A DNA stretch of 64,000 nt from JBHJGP01 sp050331695 (GTDB lineage: Bacteria; Pseudomonadota; Alphaproteobacteria; Geminicoccales; Geminicoccaceae). The position numbers were made by a program, and so were the translations under genes. The notes under the pieces were generated by a model. The model had not been told where the DNA came from and made no database searches. It saw nothing but the letters and a program-made list of their open reading frames with translations. The DNA lies in the NCBI GenBank assembly GCA_050331695.1, contig JBHJGP010000008.1, positions 8,440 through 72,439 on the forward strand. Direction: 5' to 3'. Of this stretch, positions 16,496 through 25,522 are shown in pieces. Position 1 is the stretch's first letter, and every line of letters begins with the position of its first letter.

Positions 16496-18160
16496 ATGGA
16501 AGCGACAGGCTTCGGACGAATGGAGCTTTTGCGGGTGGCCGAAACGGTCGCTCAAGAAAAGGGTATCAGCGCCGATGAAGTGATCGAGGCGATGGAGCAG
16601 GCCGTGCAAACGGCCGCCCGGCGCAAATATGGCCTCGAGCACGAGATCGTGGCCGAACTCGATCGCCAGACCGGCGACCTTCGGGTCTACCGCCAGCTTG
16701 AAGTGGCCGAGCCTGTGGAAGAGGTGGCCACGCAGATTGCGCTCGAGGATGCTCGCCGGCAGAACCCGGCGGCCGAGTTGGGCGATCACATTCTGGAGCC
16801 CTTGCCGCCGATCGATCTCGGCCGCATCGCCGCACAGAGCGCGAAACAGGTGATCGTCCAAAAGGTGCGGGAAGCCGAGCGCGAGCGCCAGTATGAGGAG
16901 TTCAAGGACCGGATCGGCGAAATCATCGTCGGCGAGGTCAAGCGGACCGAGCACGGCAATGTTCTGGTCGATCTGGGCCGGGCCGAGGCGATCGTTCGCC
17001 GCGAGGACCTGATCCAACGCGAGATGTTCCACAACAAGGACCGGATACGGGCCTATATCTACGATGTCCGCCATGAGCTGCGGGGGCCGCAGATCTTTCT
17101 GTCTCGTACCCACCCGGCGTTCATGGCGAAGCTGTTCGAGCAGGAGGTGCCGGAAATCTATGACGGCATCATCGAGATCAAGTCGGTGGCCCGGGATCCG
17201 GGCTCGAGGGCCAAGATCGCCGTGATCTCCAAGGACAGCTCGATCGACCCGGTGGGCGCCTGCGTCGGGATGCGCGGCTCGCGCGTGCAAGCCGTGGTCG
17301 GCGAACTGGGTGGTGAGAAGATCGACATCATCCCCTGGTCGCCGGACGATGCCACTTTCGTCGTCAATGCCCTGGCACCGGCCGAGGTGACCAAGGTCGT
17401 GCTCGACCCGGAGACCAATCGGATCGAGGTCGTCGTGCCCGACGACCAGCAGCACATCGCCATCGGCCGGCGGGGTCAGAACGTGCGGCTCGCCGCCCCA
17501 CTGACCGGCTGGGATATCGATATCATCTCCGAGACAGAAGAGAGCGGCCGCCGGCATCAGGAGTTCCGCCAGCTGACGGAAATGTTCACCGACCGCCTCA
17601 ATGTCGAGGAAATGATCGCGCAGTTGCTGGCGACCGAGGGTTACACGTCGGTGGAGGAGGTGGCGGACTCGCCGATCGAGGAACTGGCGACGATACAGGG
17701 TTTCGACGAGGAGATCGGCGCGGCTATCAAGGAGCGCGCGCAACAGACGCTTGAGGACGAGTTCGAAACGCTCCGCCAGTCCTGCATCGATTTGCAGATC
17801 GGCGAGGATCTGGCGCAATTCGAAAGCTTGGAGCTTCCGCAGATCGTTCGGCTCGGCGAGCAGGGTGTCAAAACGCTGGATGATCTGGCTGATTTGGCCG
17901 GCGACGAATTGATCGAACTGTTGCCGGAGGCGGGCCTTACGGCTGACCGAGCCGGCGAGATCATCATGGAAGCTCGGGCACATTGGTTCGCTGATGAGCC
18001 GACACTCGAGGAGGTCGCCGACGGCAAGGCGGACGAGGAAACGATCGCAGCCGCCGCCGAGCCGACGCTGGAGGGGGGCGCCGACGACGAGGCCCACGAG
18101 GAAACGGTCGCGGTCGCCACCGAGACGGTCGGGGATGAGGAGGAACGGGCACCATCTTGA
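16496..18160 (+). CDS. nusA: Transcription termination/antitermination factor NusA
   Basis: RNA polymerase-associated elongation factor. Domain order: NusA N-terminal domain (1-125), S1 (about 135-200), two KH domains (GACVGMRGSRVQAV; IGRRGQNVRLAAPLTGWDID), then helix-hairpin-helix repeats and an acidic tail. ATG 16496 is favoured over 16493 because GGAGG (16485-16489) is 6 nt away. The last ~50 residues contain a 21-residue tandem duplication (EPTLEE.../EPTLEG...). The stop overlaps the next start by 4 nt. Confidence 0.96.
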   Translation: MEATGFGRMELLRVAETVAQEKGISADEVIEAMEQAVQTAARRKYGLEHEIVAELDRQTGDLRVYRQLEVAEPVEEVATQIALEDARRQNPAAELGDHILEPLPPIDLGRIAAQSAKQVIVQKVREAERERQYEEFKDRIGEIIVGEVKRTEHGNVLVDLGRAEAIVRREDLIQREMFHNKDRIRAYIYDVRHELRGPQIFLSRTHPAFMAKLFEQEVPEIYDGIIEIKSVARDPGSRAKIAVISKDSSIDPVGACVGMRGSRVQAVVGELGGEKIDIIPWSPDDATFVVNALAPAEVTKVVLDPETNRIEVVVPDDQQHIAIGRRGQNVRLAAPLTGWDIDIISETEESGRRHQEFRQLTEMFTDRLNVEEMIAQLLATEGYTSVEEVADSPIEELATIQGFDEEIGAAIKERAQQTLEDEFETLRQSCIDLQIGEDLAQFESLELPQIVRLGEQGVKTLDDLADLAGDELIELLPEAGLTADRAGEIIMEARAHWFADEPTLEEVADGKADEETIAAAAEPTLEGGADDEAHEETVAVATETVGDEEERAPS

Positions 18161-18804
18161 ATGATGAGGCCGCCGAACCATCTGACGACGACTTGGCCAA
18201 CCCGAGACGATGTCTGGTCGACCGGACGGCAAAACACCGGGATGCCCTGATCCGTTTTGTTATCGGCCCGGACGCAACGTTGGTCCCCGACTTTGACGAG
18301 CGATTGCCCGGCCGTGGTCTTTGGTTGAGTGCCGACCGGGAAGTGGTTAAGAAGGCAGTGGCGAGCCATGTGTTCGCACGTGCGGCGAAGCAGAGGATCA
18401 TCGTACCCGCCGGCCTTCTCGACCAGCTGGTCGAAGGTCTGCATGGGCGATGTCTCCAGTTGCTTGGCCTTGCCCGTCGTGCCGGTGAATTGGACATGGG
18501 TTTCGAACAGGTACGGCGCGGCGTGAAGGCGGGATCGTACGAACTTTTGGTTATTGCGAGCGATGCCGCGGACGACGGACTGAGCAAGCTCTCCGGCGTC
18601 GCGATCGATCGCGTGAGCCTCCTCGACAGAGAGGCAATGGGACGTGCCGTGGGCCGGGATAAGCTGGTTTACGCAGGATTGGCGACTGGCGGCTTGGCGC
18701 GGCGGTTTCGCGTTCAGGCGGTCAAGCTTCATGGCTTGGCGCCGAGTATGGGTACGATCGAGGTGCGGACGCCGCGATCGAGCGGAGAAATGTTGGCAGG
18801 ATGA
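18157..18804 (+). CDS. YlxR-type (DUF448) RNA-binding protein with L7Ae-like C-terminal domain
   Basis: Two-domain protein usual between nusA and infB in alphaproteobacteria. N-terminal YlxR/DUF448 part (RRCLVDRTAKHRDALIRFV, then LPGRGLWLS) and C-terminal L7Ae/YlxQ-like part (LLGLARRAGELDMGFEQVRRGV). 215 residues from TTG 18157, overlapping the nusA stop. In Bacillus YlxR has been tied to RNase P and to transcription; the role here is not known. Confidence 0.9.
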   Translation: MNDEAAEPSDDDLANPRRCLVDRTAKHRDALIRFVIGPDATLVPDFDERLPGRGLWLSADREVVKKAVASHVFARAAKQRIIVPAGLLDQLVEGLHGRCLQLLGLARRAGELDMGFEQVRRGVKAGSYELLVIASDAADDGLSKLSGVAIDRVSLLDREAMGRAVGRDKLVYAGLATGGLARRFRVQAVKLHGLAPSMGTIEVRTPRSSGEMLAG

Positions 18805-21464
18805 GCGACACAAAGAGTCAAGACCGTGGTCAGCGCCTGTCACTGCGCGGAGGCACCCGGACTGTCGACCGTGGCAAGGGCGGTGACACGACCGTAAGGC
18901 AGAGTTTCAGCCACGGTCGGAGCAAGGCGGTTGCGGTCGAGGTCAAGCGGAGCGCGCGCCGGACTCCGTCGCGGCCGCAGGCCTCGGAGACGCAAACCCC
19001 TGACGTCGAGCGCGTGCCTGCGGCGAAGCCGGCTACGGAAGCCCGGAGCGAGACCAAGCGTCCCAGCGGGTCCAGACGTCCGCTCGTGCTCAAGCCGCTG
19101 ACCGAGGAAGAACGCAATACCCGTGCCCGGGCGTTGGCCGATGCCAAGCGCCAGGAGGTCGTGGACCGCAAACGCGCCGAGGACGACGCGAAACGGCGGG
19201 CCGAGGAAGAGGCGCGGCGTAAAACGGAAGAAGAGGCGGCGCTCAAGCGCAAGGCCGAAGAGGAAAGCCGGCGCAAGACCGAGGAAGAGGCGCGGCGCAA
19301 GGCTGAGGAGCAGGCCCGCAAGCTTCTCGAAGAAGAAGCGAAGAAAGTCGAAGCCCAGGAAAAGGAAGCGGCGGCAAAGGCCGCGGCGCCCGCAGCCGAG
19401 CAGCAACAGGTCGAGGAGGCGCCGAAATCGGCGCCGTCGGCAACGCCAACGCCTGCCAAGCGTGTTGGCCGTGAAGAGGAAGCCGCCGAAGAGGAACGGG
19501 GCAAAGGCAAAGCGAAGCGCGGCAAGGTTGCCGAGAAGCGGACGAGCCGGCGTGACGAGGGCCAGCGGCGCAACAGCGGCCGGATTGAGCTCGATGTGGT
19601 CGAAGGCGATGTCATCGAGCGGCGCGGTCCCAGTCTCGCCGCCTGGCGCCGGCGCCAAGAGCGGGAAAAGCGCCAGCAGCAACACGTTCAGAGCACCGAA
19701 CCTCAGCAGCGCGAAGTCGTGCTGCCGGAATCCATCACGGTCCAGGATTTGGCCTCGCGCATGGCCGTGCGCGGCGGCGAAGTCGTCAAGACGCTTATGA
19801 AGATGGGCGTGATGGCGACCGTCACCCAAACGTTGGATGCCGACACCGCGGAGCTGGTGGTCGCCGAATTCGGTCATAAGGTGAAGCGCGTGGCCGAATC
19901 GGACGTGGAAGAGGGCCTCGATGGTCCGGACGACGAGGCGGGCTCGCTCCTGTCGCGGGCACCGGTCGTCACCGTCATGGGCCATGTCGACCACGGCAAG
20001 ACCTCGTTACTGGATGCTTTGCGGCAAGCCGACGTGGCCGGTGGCGAGGCCGGCGGCATCACCCAGCATATCGGCGCCTATCAGGTAGACATCGGCTCCG
20101 GCACGCCGGTCACCTTCATCGACACGCCGGGCCATGCGGCGTTCACCGAGATGCGGGCCCGCGGCGCCAAGGTCACCGATCTGGTGGTGCTGGTGGTGGC
20201 GGCCGATGACGGCGTCATGCCCCAGACGATCGAAGCCATCAGCCATGCCAAGGCGGCCGAGGTTCCGATCATCGTCGCGATCAATAAGGTCGACCGGCCC
20301 GAAGCCGATCCGACCAAGATCAAGAACGAGCTGCTCGAGCATGATCTGGTGCCGGAGGACTATGGCGGCGAGGTCCAGTGCATCGAGGTCAGCGCGGTCG
20401 CCAAAACCGGTCTCGACCAGTTGATCGAAGCGATCCAGCTCCAGGCGGAACTGCTGGAGTTGAAGGCCAACCCAGACCGCGCGGCCCAGGGCGCGATCAT
20501 CGAGGCCAAGTTGGACCGGGGCCGGGGTGTCGTCGCCACCGTTCTGGTCCAGCGGGGCACGCTCAGGGTCGGTGACATCTGCGTCTGCGGCGGCCAGTGG
20601 GGCCGTGCCCGGGCGCTGGTCAATGATCACGGGCAACAGATCGATGAGGCCGGCCCCTCCGTCGCCGTCGAGGTTTTGGGTTTGGACGGTGTTCCGATCG
20701 CCGGCGATCCGCTTGTCGTGGTCGAAAGCGAGAAGCGGGCTCGGGATATCTGTGAGTACCGGCAGCGGCAGATTCGGGAGAAGGGCTCTGCGGCGCCGCT
20801 TATGCGGGGCAGCGTCGAGGACATCTTCAACCAGTTGAAGACCGGCGTGATCGACGAACTGCCGATCGTGGTCAAGGCCGACGTGCATGGCTCGCTCGAG
20901 GCGATTACCGCCGGCATGACCAAGCTCAACACGGACGAGGTCGCGGTCCGCATCCTGCATGGCGCCGTCGGCGGCATCACGGAATCGGACGTTACGCTGG
21001 CGGGCGCGTCGAACGCATTCATCATCGGCTTCAACGTCCGCGCCAACGCCCAGGCGCGAGAGATGGCGAAGCGCGACGGCGTCGATATTCGCTACTACTC
21101 GATCATCTACGAGCTTCTGGACGAGGTGAAAGCGATCCTCTCCGGGATGCTCTCGCCGGATGCCCAGGAGACCATCATCGGCCATGCCGAGATCCGGGAG
21201 GTCTTCAACATCACCAAGGTCGGCAAGGTGGCCGGCTGCCGGGTGGTCGACGGGCTGGTTCGTCGCGGCTCCAAGCTGCGCCTGCTGCGCGACGATGTCG
21301 TCGTCTATCAGGGCGACATGGGCACTCTGAAGCGGTTCAAGGACGATGTCCGCGAGGTCAAGGAAGGCTTCGAGTGCGGCCTGTCCATCGCCGGCTACAA
21401 CGACATTCGTCAGGGTGACGTGATCGAGGCGTTCGAGGTCAAGGAGGTGGCGCGCTCGCTCTGA
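18801..21464 (+). CDS. infB: Translation initiation factor IF-2
   Basis: GTPase that positions initiator tRNA on the ribosome. 887 residues: a long charged N-terminus with a Lys/Arg/Glu-rich coiled coil (about residues 95-200, repeated ARRKTEEEA-like units), an IF2_N domain near 310, the G domain with GHVDHGKT (about 394), DTPGH and NKVD, then beta-barrel domains and the fMet-tRNA-binding C2 domain. Overlaps the YlxR gene by 4 nt. Confidence 0.98.
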   Translation: MSDTKSQDRGQRLSLRGGTRTVDRGKGGDTTVRQSFSHGRSKAVAVEVKRSARRTPSRPQASETQTPDVERVPAAKPATEARSETKRPSGSRRPLVLKPLTEEERNTRARALADAKRQEVVDRKRAEDDAKRRAEEEARRKTEEEAALKRKAEEESRRKTEEEARRKAEEQARKLLEEEAKKVEAQEKEAAAKAAAPAAEQQQVEEAPKSAPSATPTPAKRVGREEEAAEEERGKGKAKRGKVAEKRTSRRDEGQRRNSGRIELDVVEGDVIERRGPSLAAWRRRQEREKRQQQHVQSTEPQQREVVLPESITVQDLASRMAVRGGEVVKTLMKMGVMATVTQTLDADTAELVVAEFGHKVKRVAESDVEEGLDGPDDEAGSLLSRAPVVTVMGHVDHGKTSLLDALRQADVAGGEAGGITQHIGAYQVDIGSGTPVTFIDTPGHAAFTEMRARGAKVTDLVVLVVAADDGVMPQTIEAISHAKAAEVPIIVAINKVDRPEADPTKIKNELLEHDLVPEDYGGEVQCIEVSAVAKTGLDQLIEAIQLQAELLELKANPDRAAQGAIIEAKLDRGRGVVATVLVQRGTLRVGDICVCGGQWGRARALVNDHGQQIDEAGPSVAVEVLGLDGVPIAGDPLVVVESEKRARDICEYRQRQIREKGSAAPLMRGSVEDIFNQLKTGVIDELPIVVKADVHGSLEAITAGMTKLNTDEVAVRILHGAVGGITESDVTLAGASNAFIIGFNVRANAQAREMAKRDGVDIRYYSIIYELLDEVKAILSGMLSPDAQETIIGHAEIREVFNITKVGKVAGCRVVDGLVRRGSKLRLLRDDVVVYQGDMGTLKRFKDDVREVKEGFECGLSIAGYNDIRQGDVIEAFEVKEVARSL

Positions 21465-21489
21465 GCGCCACCTACGCCATGGACCTGAA

Positions 21490-21879
21490 ATGAACAAAGG
21501 TGGACGTCCTCCCAGTCAGCGCCAGCTTCGCGTCGGTGAAGCCTTGCGTCATCGCCTGGCCGAGGTTCTGCTCAGGGGCGAGCTGCACGATCCGGTCATA
21601 GAGGAGGCCAATCTGAGTGTCGCCGAGGTCCGGACCAGTCCGGACCTACGTCACGCGGTGGTCTACGTTTCGGCGCTGGGCCAGCCGGACGTGCCGGCCG
21701 ACGTGCTCGAGGGGCTCGAACGGGCCGCGCCCCGGGTTGCGGGACGGATCGCCCGGGATATGCACCTCAAGCATGCGCCGAGATTTCGGTTCGTCGCCGA
21801 CAACGCCATCAACGAGGCGGCGACCATCGACCGGTTGTTGCGGGAGGCCGGTATCGGCGGGCGCGATCATGAGCCATAG
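21490..21879 (+). CDS. rbfA: 30S ribosome-binding factor RbfA
   Basis: KH-fold assembly factor for the 16S 5' helix, 129 residues, with family sequences QLRVGEALRHRLAEVL and TSPDLRHAVVYVS. Lies 25 nt after infB and overlaps truB by 11 nt, the usual order. Confidence 0.95.
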   Translation: MNKGGRPPSQRQLRVGEALRHRLAEVLLRGELHDPVIEEANLSVAEVRTSPDLRHAVVYVSALGQPDVPADVLEGLERAAPRVAGRIARDMHLKHAPRFRFVADNAINEAATIDRLLREAGIGGRDHEP

Positions 21880-22804
21880 GCGCTCGCGCGGCCGCCCCAT
21901 CAATGGCTGGCTTGCCGTCGACAAGACCCAGGGTCTGACCTCGACACATGTGGTCAATCAGGTCCGCGCGATCACCCGGGCCGCCAAGGCTGGCCATGGC
22001 GGAACGCTCGACCCCCTGGCGACGGGCCTGCTTCCGATCGCCCTGGGCGAAGCAACCAAGACGGTCGCTTACGTGATGGACGCGCCCAAGGCCTATCGGT
22101 TTGAAATCCGCTTCGGCGAGGCGACCGACACGGACGACGCCGAAGGAGAGGTCATCCGCACCAGCGATCATCGGCCGGGGGACAGCGAGCTGAGAGCCGC
22201 ACTGGGCCGATTTGTCGGCACCATCGATCAGGTGCCGCCAGTCTACGCCGCGGTGAAGGTCAATGGCGAGAGAGCTTACGACCTGGCAAGACGCGGCGAG
22301 CCGGTAGCCCTGGAACCTCGGACCGTCAGGATCGACAGTCTCGAGCTGATCGAGCGCTCCGACGCCGAGCGGGCCGTTCTTGAAATGGTGTGCGGCAAGG
22401 GCGCTTATGTTCGCGCGGTCGCGCGCGATCTCGCCCAAGCTTTCGGCACCGAAGCCCACGTTCGGGTGCTCCGCCGGTTGGCGGTCGGCCCGTTCCACGT
22501 CGACGACGCCTTGTCTGTCGACACTCTGGCAGCGCTGGCGAAGGACGACAGCCTGCCCCAAGCCCTGGTTCCGGTTGCGACGGCGCTGGCCGACATCCCG
22601 GCGTTTGCCCTGACCGAACCTCAAGCCCAGCGGCTCAAAGCCGGCCAGTCGATCATGGTGTCCCGGAACAGCATGATCGACGAGGGCAGTGCCATTCAAT
22701 CCGACGACCTGCAGACCGTGAAGGCGATGCAGGCTGGAGAACTGGTGGCGCTGGCCCGATTGGACGGGGCGGAATTGAGCCCGCTTCGGGTTTTTCATCT
22801 GTAA
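21869..22804 (+). CDS. truB: tRNA pseudouridine(55) synthase TruB
   Basis: Makes pseudouridine 55 in the T-loop. Catalytic Asp is in GHGGTLDPLATG; N-terminus INGWLAVDKTQGLTS is typical. The frame is open further upstream within rbfA, but ATG 21869 gives the family N-terminus and 311 residues. It overlaps the rbfA end by 11 nt, consistent with translational coupling. Confidence 0.95.
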   Translation: MSHRRSRGRPINGWLAVDKTQGLTSTHVVNQVRAITRAAKAGHGGTLDPLATGLLPIALGEATKTVAYVMDAPKAYRFEIRFGEATDTDDAEGEVIRTSDHRPGDSELRAALGRFVGTIDQVPPVYAAVKVNGERAYDLARRGEPVALEPRTVRIDSLELIERSDAERAVLEMVCGKGAYVRAVARDLAQAFGTEAHVRVLRRLAVGPFHVDDALSVDTLAALAKDDSLPQALVPVATALADIPAFALTEPQAQRLKAGQSIMVSRNSMIDEGSAIQSDDLQTVKAMQAGELVALARLDGAELSPLRVFHL

Positions 22805-22840
22805 CCGTCGGGGTCGAGGCGGCCCGTTGAGGAGTATGCG

Positions 22841-23110
22841 ATGTCGATTACCCTCGAGCGAAAGCAAGAGCTGATCGAAGCCTTTGCCACCAAACCCAAG
22901 GATACGGGTTCGCCGGAAGTGCAGGTGGCTATTTTGACCGAGCGTATCGCCAATCTGACCGAACATATGAAGCTGCACAAAAAAGACTTCGGCTCGCGCC
23001 GGGGCCTCTTGATGCTGGTGGGTCAGCGCCGTCGTCTGCTCGACTACCTCAAGAAGAAGGAAGAACCGCGCTACCAGCAGCTGATCGAGCGTTTGGGACT
23101 GCGCAAGTAG
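22841..23110 (+). CDS. rpsO: 30S ribosomal protein S15
   Basis: 89-residue S15 that binds the central domain of 16S rRNA. Family sequence TGSPEVQVAILTERI and HKKDFGSRRGLLMLVGQRR are intact. TTGAGGAG lies 6 nt before ATG 22841. Followed by pnp after a 95-nt structured leader, the classical rpsO-pnp pair. Confidence 0.98.
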   Translation: MSITLERKQELIEAFATKPKDTGSPEVQVAILTERIANLTEHMKLHKKDFGSRRGLLMLVGQRRRLLDYLKKKEEPRYQQLIERLGLRK

Positions 23111-23160
23111 GAAAAGGGTCCAGGACGCCCTGTGCGGCTCGAAGCCCGGGGGTCTTGGTT

Positions 23161-23183
23161 CGCCGGCCGATCGTCGGCCGGTG
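23161..23183 (+). promoter_or_regulatory. pnp leader hairpin (putative RNase III / PNPase autoregulation site)
   Basis: A 10-bp stem with one G-T pair (23161-23170 with 23174-23183) and a 3-nt loop lies 22 nt before the pnp ATG. A second, imperfect stem (CCAGGAC/GTCTTGG) lies upstream around 23120-23160. In E. coli the rpsO-pnp spacer forms an RNase III target through which PNPase represses itself; the same role here is inferred from position and structure. Confidence 0.55.
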
Positions 23184-23205
23184 TCGCGAAAGGTAGAAGA
23201 ACGCA

Positions 23206-25398
23206 ATGTTCACCGTAACAAAACGTGAAATTTCATGGGGCGGCCGTCCTCTTACATTGGAAAGCGGGAAAATCGCACGTCAAGCCGACGGCGCGGTGCT
23301 TGCCACCTATGGCGAGACCAGCGTGCTGTGCACCGCGGTTGGCGCCAAGCAGATCAAGCCCGGCCAGGATTTCTTCCCGCTGACCATCAATTATCAGGAG
23401 AAGACCTTTGCCGCCGGCAAGATCCCGGGCGGCTATTTCAAGCGTGAGGGACGGCCGACCGAGAAAGAAACCCTCACCTCGAGACTGATCGACCGGCCGA
23501 TCCGGCCCTTGTTTCACGACAGTTTCAAGAACGAGGTGCAAGTCATCTGCACCGTCTTGTCCCACGATCAAGAGAATGACCCTGACATCGTCGCCATGGT
23601 TGGCGCCAGCGCGGCGTTGACGATCAGCGGCATGCCGTTTTTGGGGCCGATCGCCGGCGCCCGGGTCGGTTTCATCGGCGGTGAATATGTGCTCAATCCG
23701 TTGCTCCAGCAGATGGACGAGCAAAATCACCTGGATCTGGTGGTTGCCGGCACCCAGGACGCCGTGATGATGGTCGAGAGCGAGGCGGGTGAGCTGAGCG
23801 AGGAGACCATGCTCGGTGCGGTGCTGTTTGCGCACAAGGAGATCCAGCCGGTCATCGACATGATCATCTCGATGGCTGAGGCCTGCGCCAAACCGATGTG
23901 GGAGCTGGAGATCCCAGACCACAGCGAGCTCGAGACCAGCGTTGCCGAGGCCTACGAGGGCCGGCTTCGAGAGGCTTACGCGGAGCAGGAAAAGCAGACC
24001 CGCGTCGAGCGGGTGAGCGAATTGAAGCGCGAGGCCGTCGAGCAGTTCGGCCGCGAGGACGACCCGAACCACAATCTCGCGGTCGCCGGCGCCTTCAAGG
24101 ACCTCGAAAAGAAGATCGTGCGCAACAATATCCTGGATACCGGCGGTCGGATCGACGGCCGGGATACCAAGACCGTCCGGCAGATCAGCGCCGAAGTGGG
24201 TGTTCTGCCGCGGGTTCACGGCAGTGCTGTCTTCACCCGGGGCGAAACTCAGGCGATCGTGGTGGCGACCCTCGGCACGGGCCAGGATGAGCAGATCATC
24301 GACGCGCTCGAGGGAGATTACCGCCAACGCTACATGCTGCACTACAATTTTCCGCCCTACTCGGTCGGCGAAGCGGGCCGCGTGGGCTCGCCCGGCAGGC
24401 GCGAAATCGGCCACGGCAAGCTTGCCTGGCGGGCGACCAACCCGTTGTTGCCGAGCAAGGAGACGTTCCCTTACGCCATCCGAGTGGTATCCGAGATCAC
24501 GGAATCGAACGGCTCGTCCTCCATGGCAACCGTTTGCGGCACCTCCCTGGCCCTGATGGACGCGGGCGTCCCCCTGCCCCGGCCGGTCGCCGGCATCGCC
24601 ATGGGGCTCATCAAGGACGGCGAGCGCTTCGCGGTCCTGTCCGACATTCTCGGCGATGAAGACCATTTGGGCGACATGGACTTCAAGGTCGCGGGCACGA
24701 TCCAGGGTGTCACCTCGCTGCAGATGGACATCAAGATCGCTGGCATCACCGAGGAGATCATGCGCATCGCCCTCGACCAAGCAAAGGAAGGCCGGGTCCA
24801 CATTCTGGGCGAAATGGCGGAGGCTTTGGGCGAGCCGCGGCCGGAAATGCGCGACACGGTTCCCCGGGTCACCACCATCCAGATCCCGCAAGACAAGATC
24901 GGCACCGTGATTGGCCCGGGCGGCAAGATGATCCGCGAGATCGTCGAGGGCACCGGCGCCAAGATTGACATCGAGGACGACGGCACGGTGAAGATCGCGT
25001 CGGCCGACGCCGAGGCCAGCGAGAAGGCCGTGGACTGGATCCGCGGACTGACGGCGACGCCGGAGATCGGAACGATCTACAATGGCAAGGTCGCGCGGAT
25101 CGTCGATTTCGGCGCCTTCATCAACTTCCTCGGCAACCACGATGGCCTTTGTCACATCTCAGAGCTGGCGGACCGGCGGGTCGAGAAGGTGACCGACGTG
25201 ATCAAGGAAGGCGATCAGGTCAAGGTCAAGGTGCTCGCGGTCGATGAACGGGGCCGGGTCAAGCTCAGCATGCGCGCGGTCGACCAGGAGACCGGCGAGG
25301 AACTGGAGGTCGCGCCCCGGGAACCGAGGGGAGAACGCACCGATCGCGGCGAACGCGGTGCCGGAGATGGCGGCCGCCGTCGCAGGCGGGCGAGTTGA
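23206..25398 (+). CDS. pnp: Polyribonucleotide nucleotidyltransferase (PNPase)
   Basis: Phosphorolytic 3'-5' exoribonuclease. 730 residues: two RNase PH domains (first with TINYQEKTFAAGKIPGG, second with SSMATVCGTSLALMDAGVP), a KH domain (IGTVIGPGGKMIREI, about 565-580) and an S1 domain (about 620-690), ending in a short Arg-rich tail. Last gene of the rimP-pnp cluster. Confidence 0.98.
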   Translation: MFTVTKREISWGGRPLTLESGKIARQADGAVLATYGETSVLCTAVGAKQIKPGQDFFPLTINYQEKTFAAGKIPGGYFKREGRPTEKETLTSRLIDRPIRPLFHDSFKNEVQVICTVLSHDQENDPDIVAMVGASAALTISGMPFLGPIAGARVGFIGGEYVLNPLLQQMDEQNHLDLVVAGTQDAVMMVESEAGELSEETMLGAVLFAHKEIQPVIDMIISMAEACAKPMWELEIPDHSELETSVAEAYEGRLREAYAEQEKQTRVERVSELKREAVEQFGREDDPNHNLAVAGAFKDLEKKIVRNNILDTGGRIDGRDTKTVRQISAEVGVLPRVHGSAVFTRGETQAIVVATLGTGQDEQIIDALEGDYRQRYMLHYNFPPYSVGEAGRVGSPGRREIGHGKLAWRATNPLLPSKETFPYAIRVVSEITESNGSSSMATVCGTSLALMDAGVPLPRPVAGIAMGLIKDGERFAVLSDILGDEDHLGDMDFKVAGTIQGVTSLQMDIKIAGITEEIMRIALDQAKEGRVHILGEMAEALGEPRPEMRDTVPRVTTIQIPQDKIGTVIGPGGKMIREIVEGTGAKIDIEDDGTVKIASADAEASEKAVDWIRGLTATPEIGTIYNGKVARIVDFGAFINFLGNHDGLCHISELADRRVEKVTDVIKEGDQVKVKVLAVDERGRVKLSMRAVDQETGEELEVAPREPRGERTDRGERGAGDGGRRRRRAS

Positions 25399-25522
25399 GC
25401 TGCTCGCTCGCTCTCGAAAAGCCGTCGATCCGCTAATTCAAACTGACCGGCTTCGACGAAATGATGTTTGACGCATGCCGACGGCACGTCCACGCTCACA
25501 CGTCTGTGTAACGGAGATCAGC

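Noticed and set aside
16301..18232. 643-codon open frame on the - strand opposite nusA
   Set aside because: Antisense shadow of a GC-rich gene; low-complexity, no family pattern, while nusA on the + strand is unmistakable. The same applies to long antisense frames opposite infB (20007-21497), pnp (23233-25155) and the ABC operon (38166-40178).
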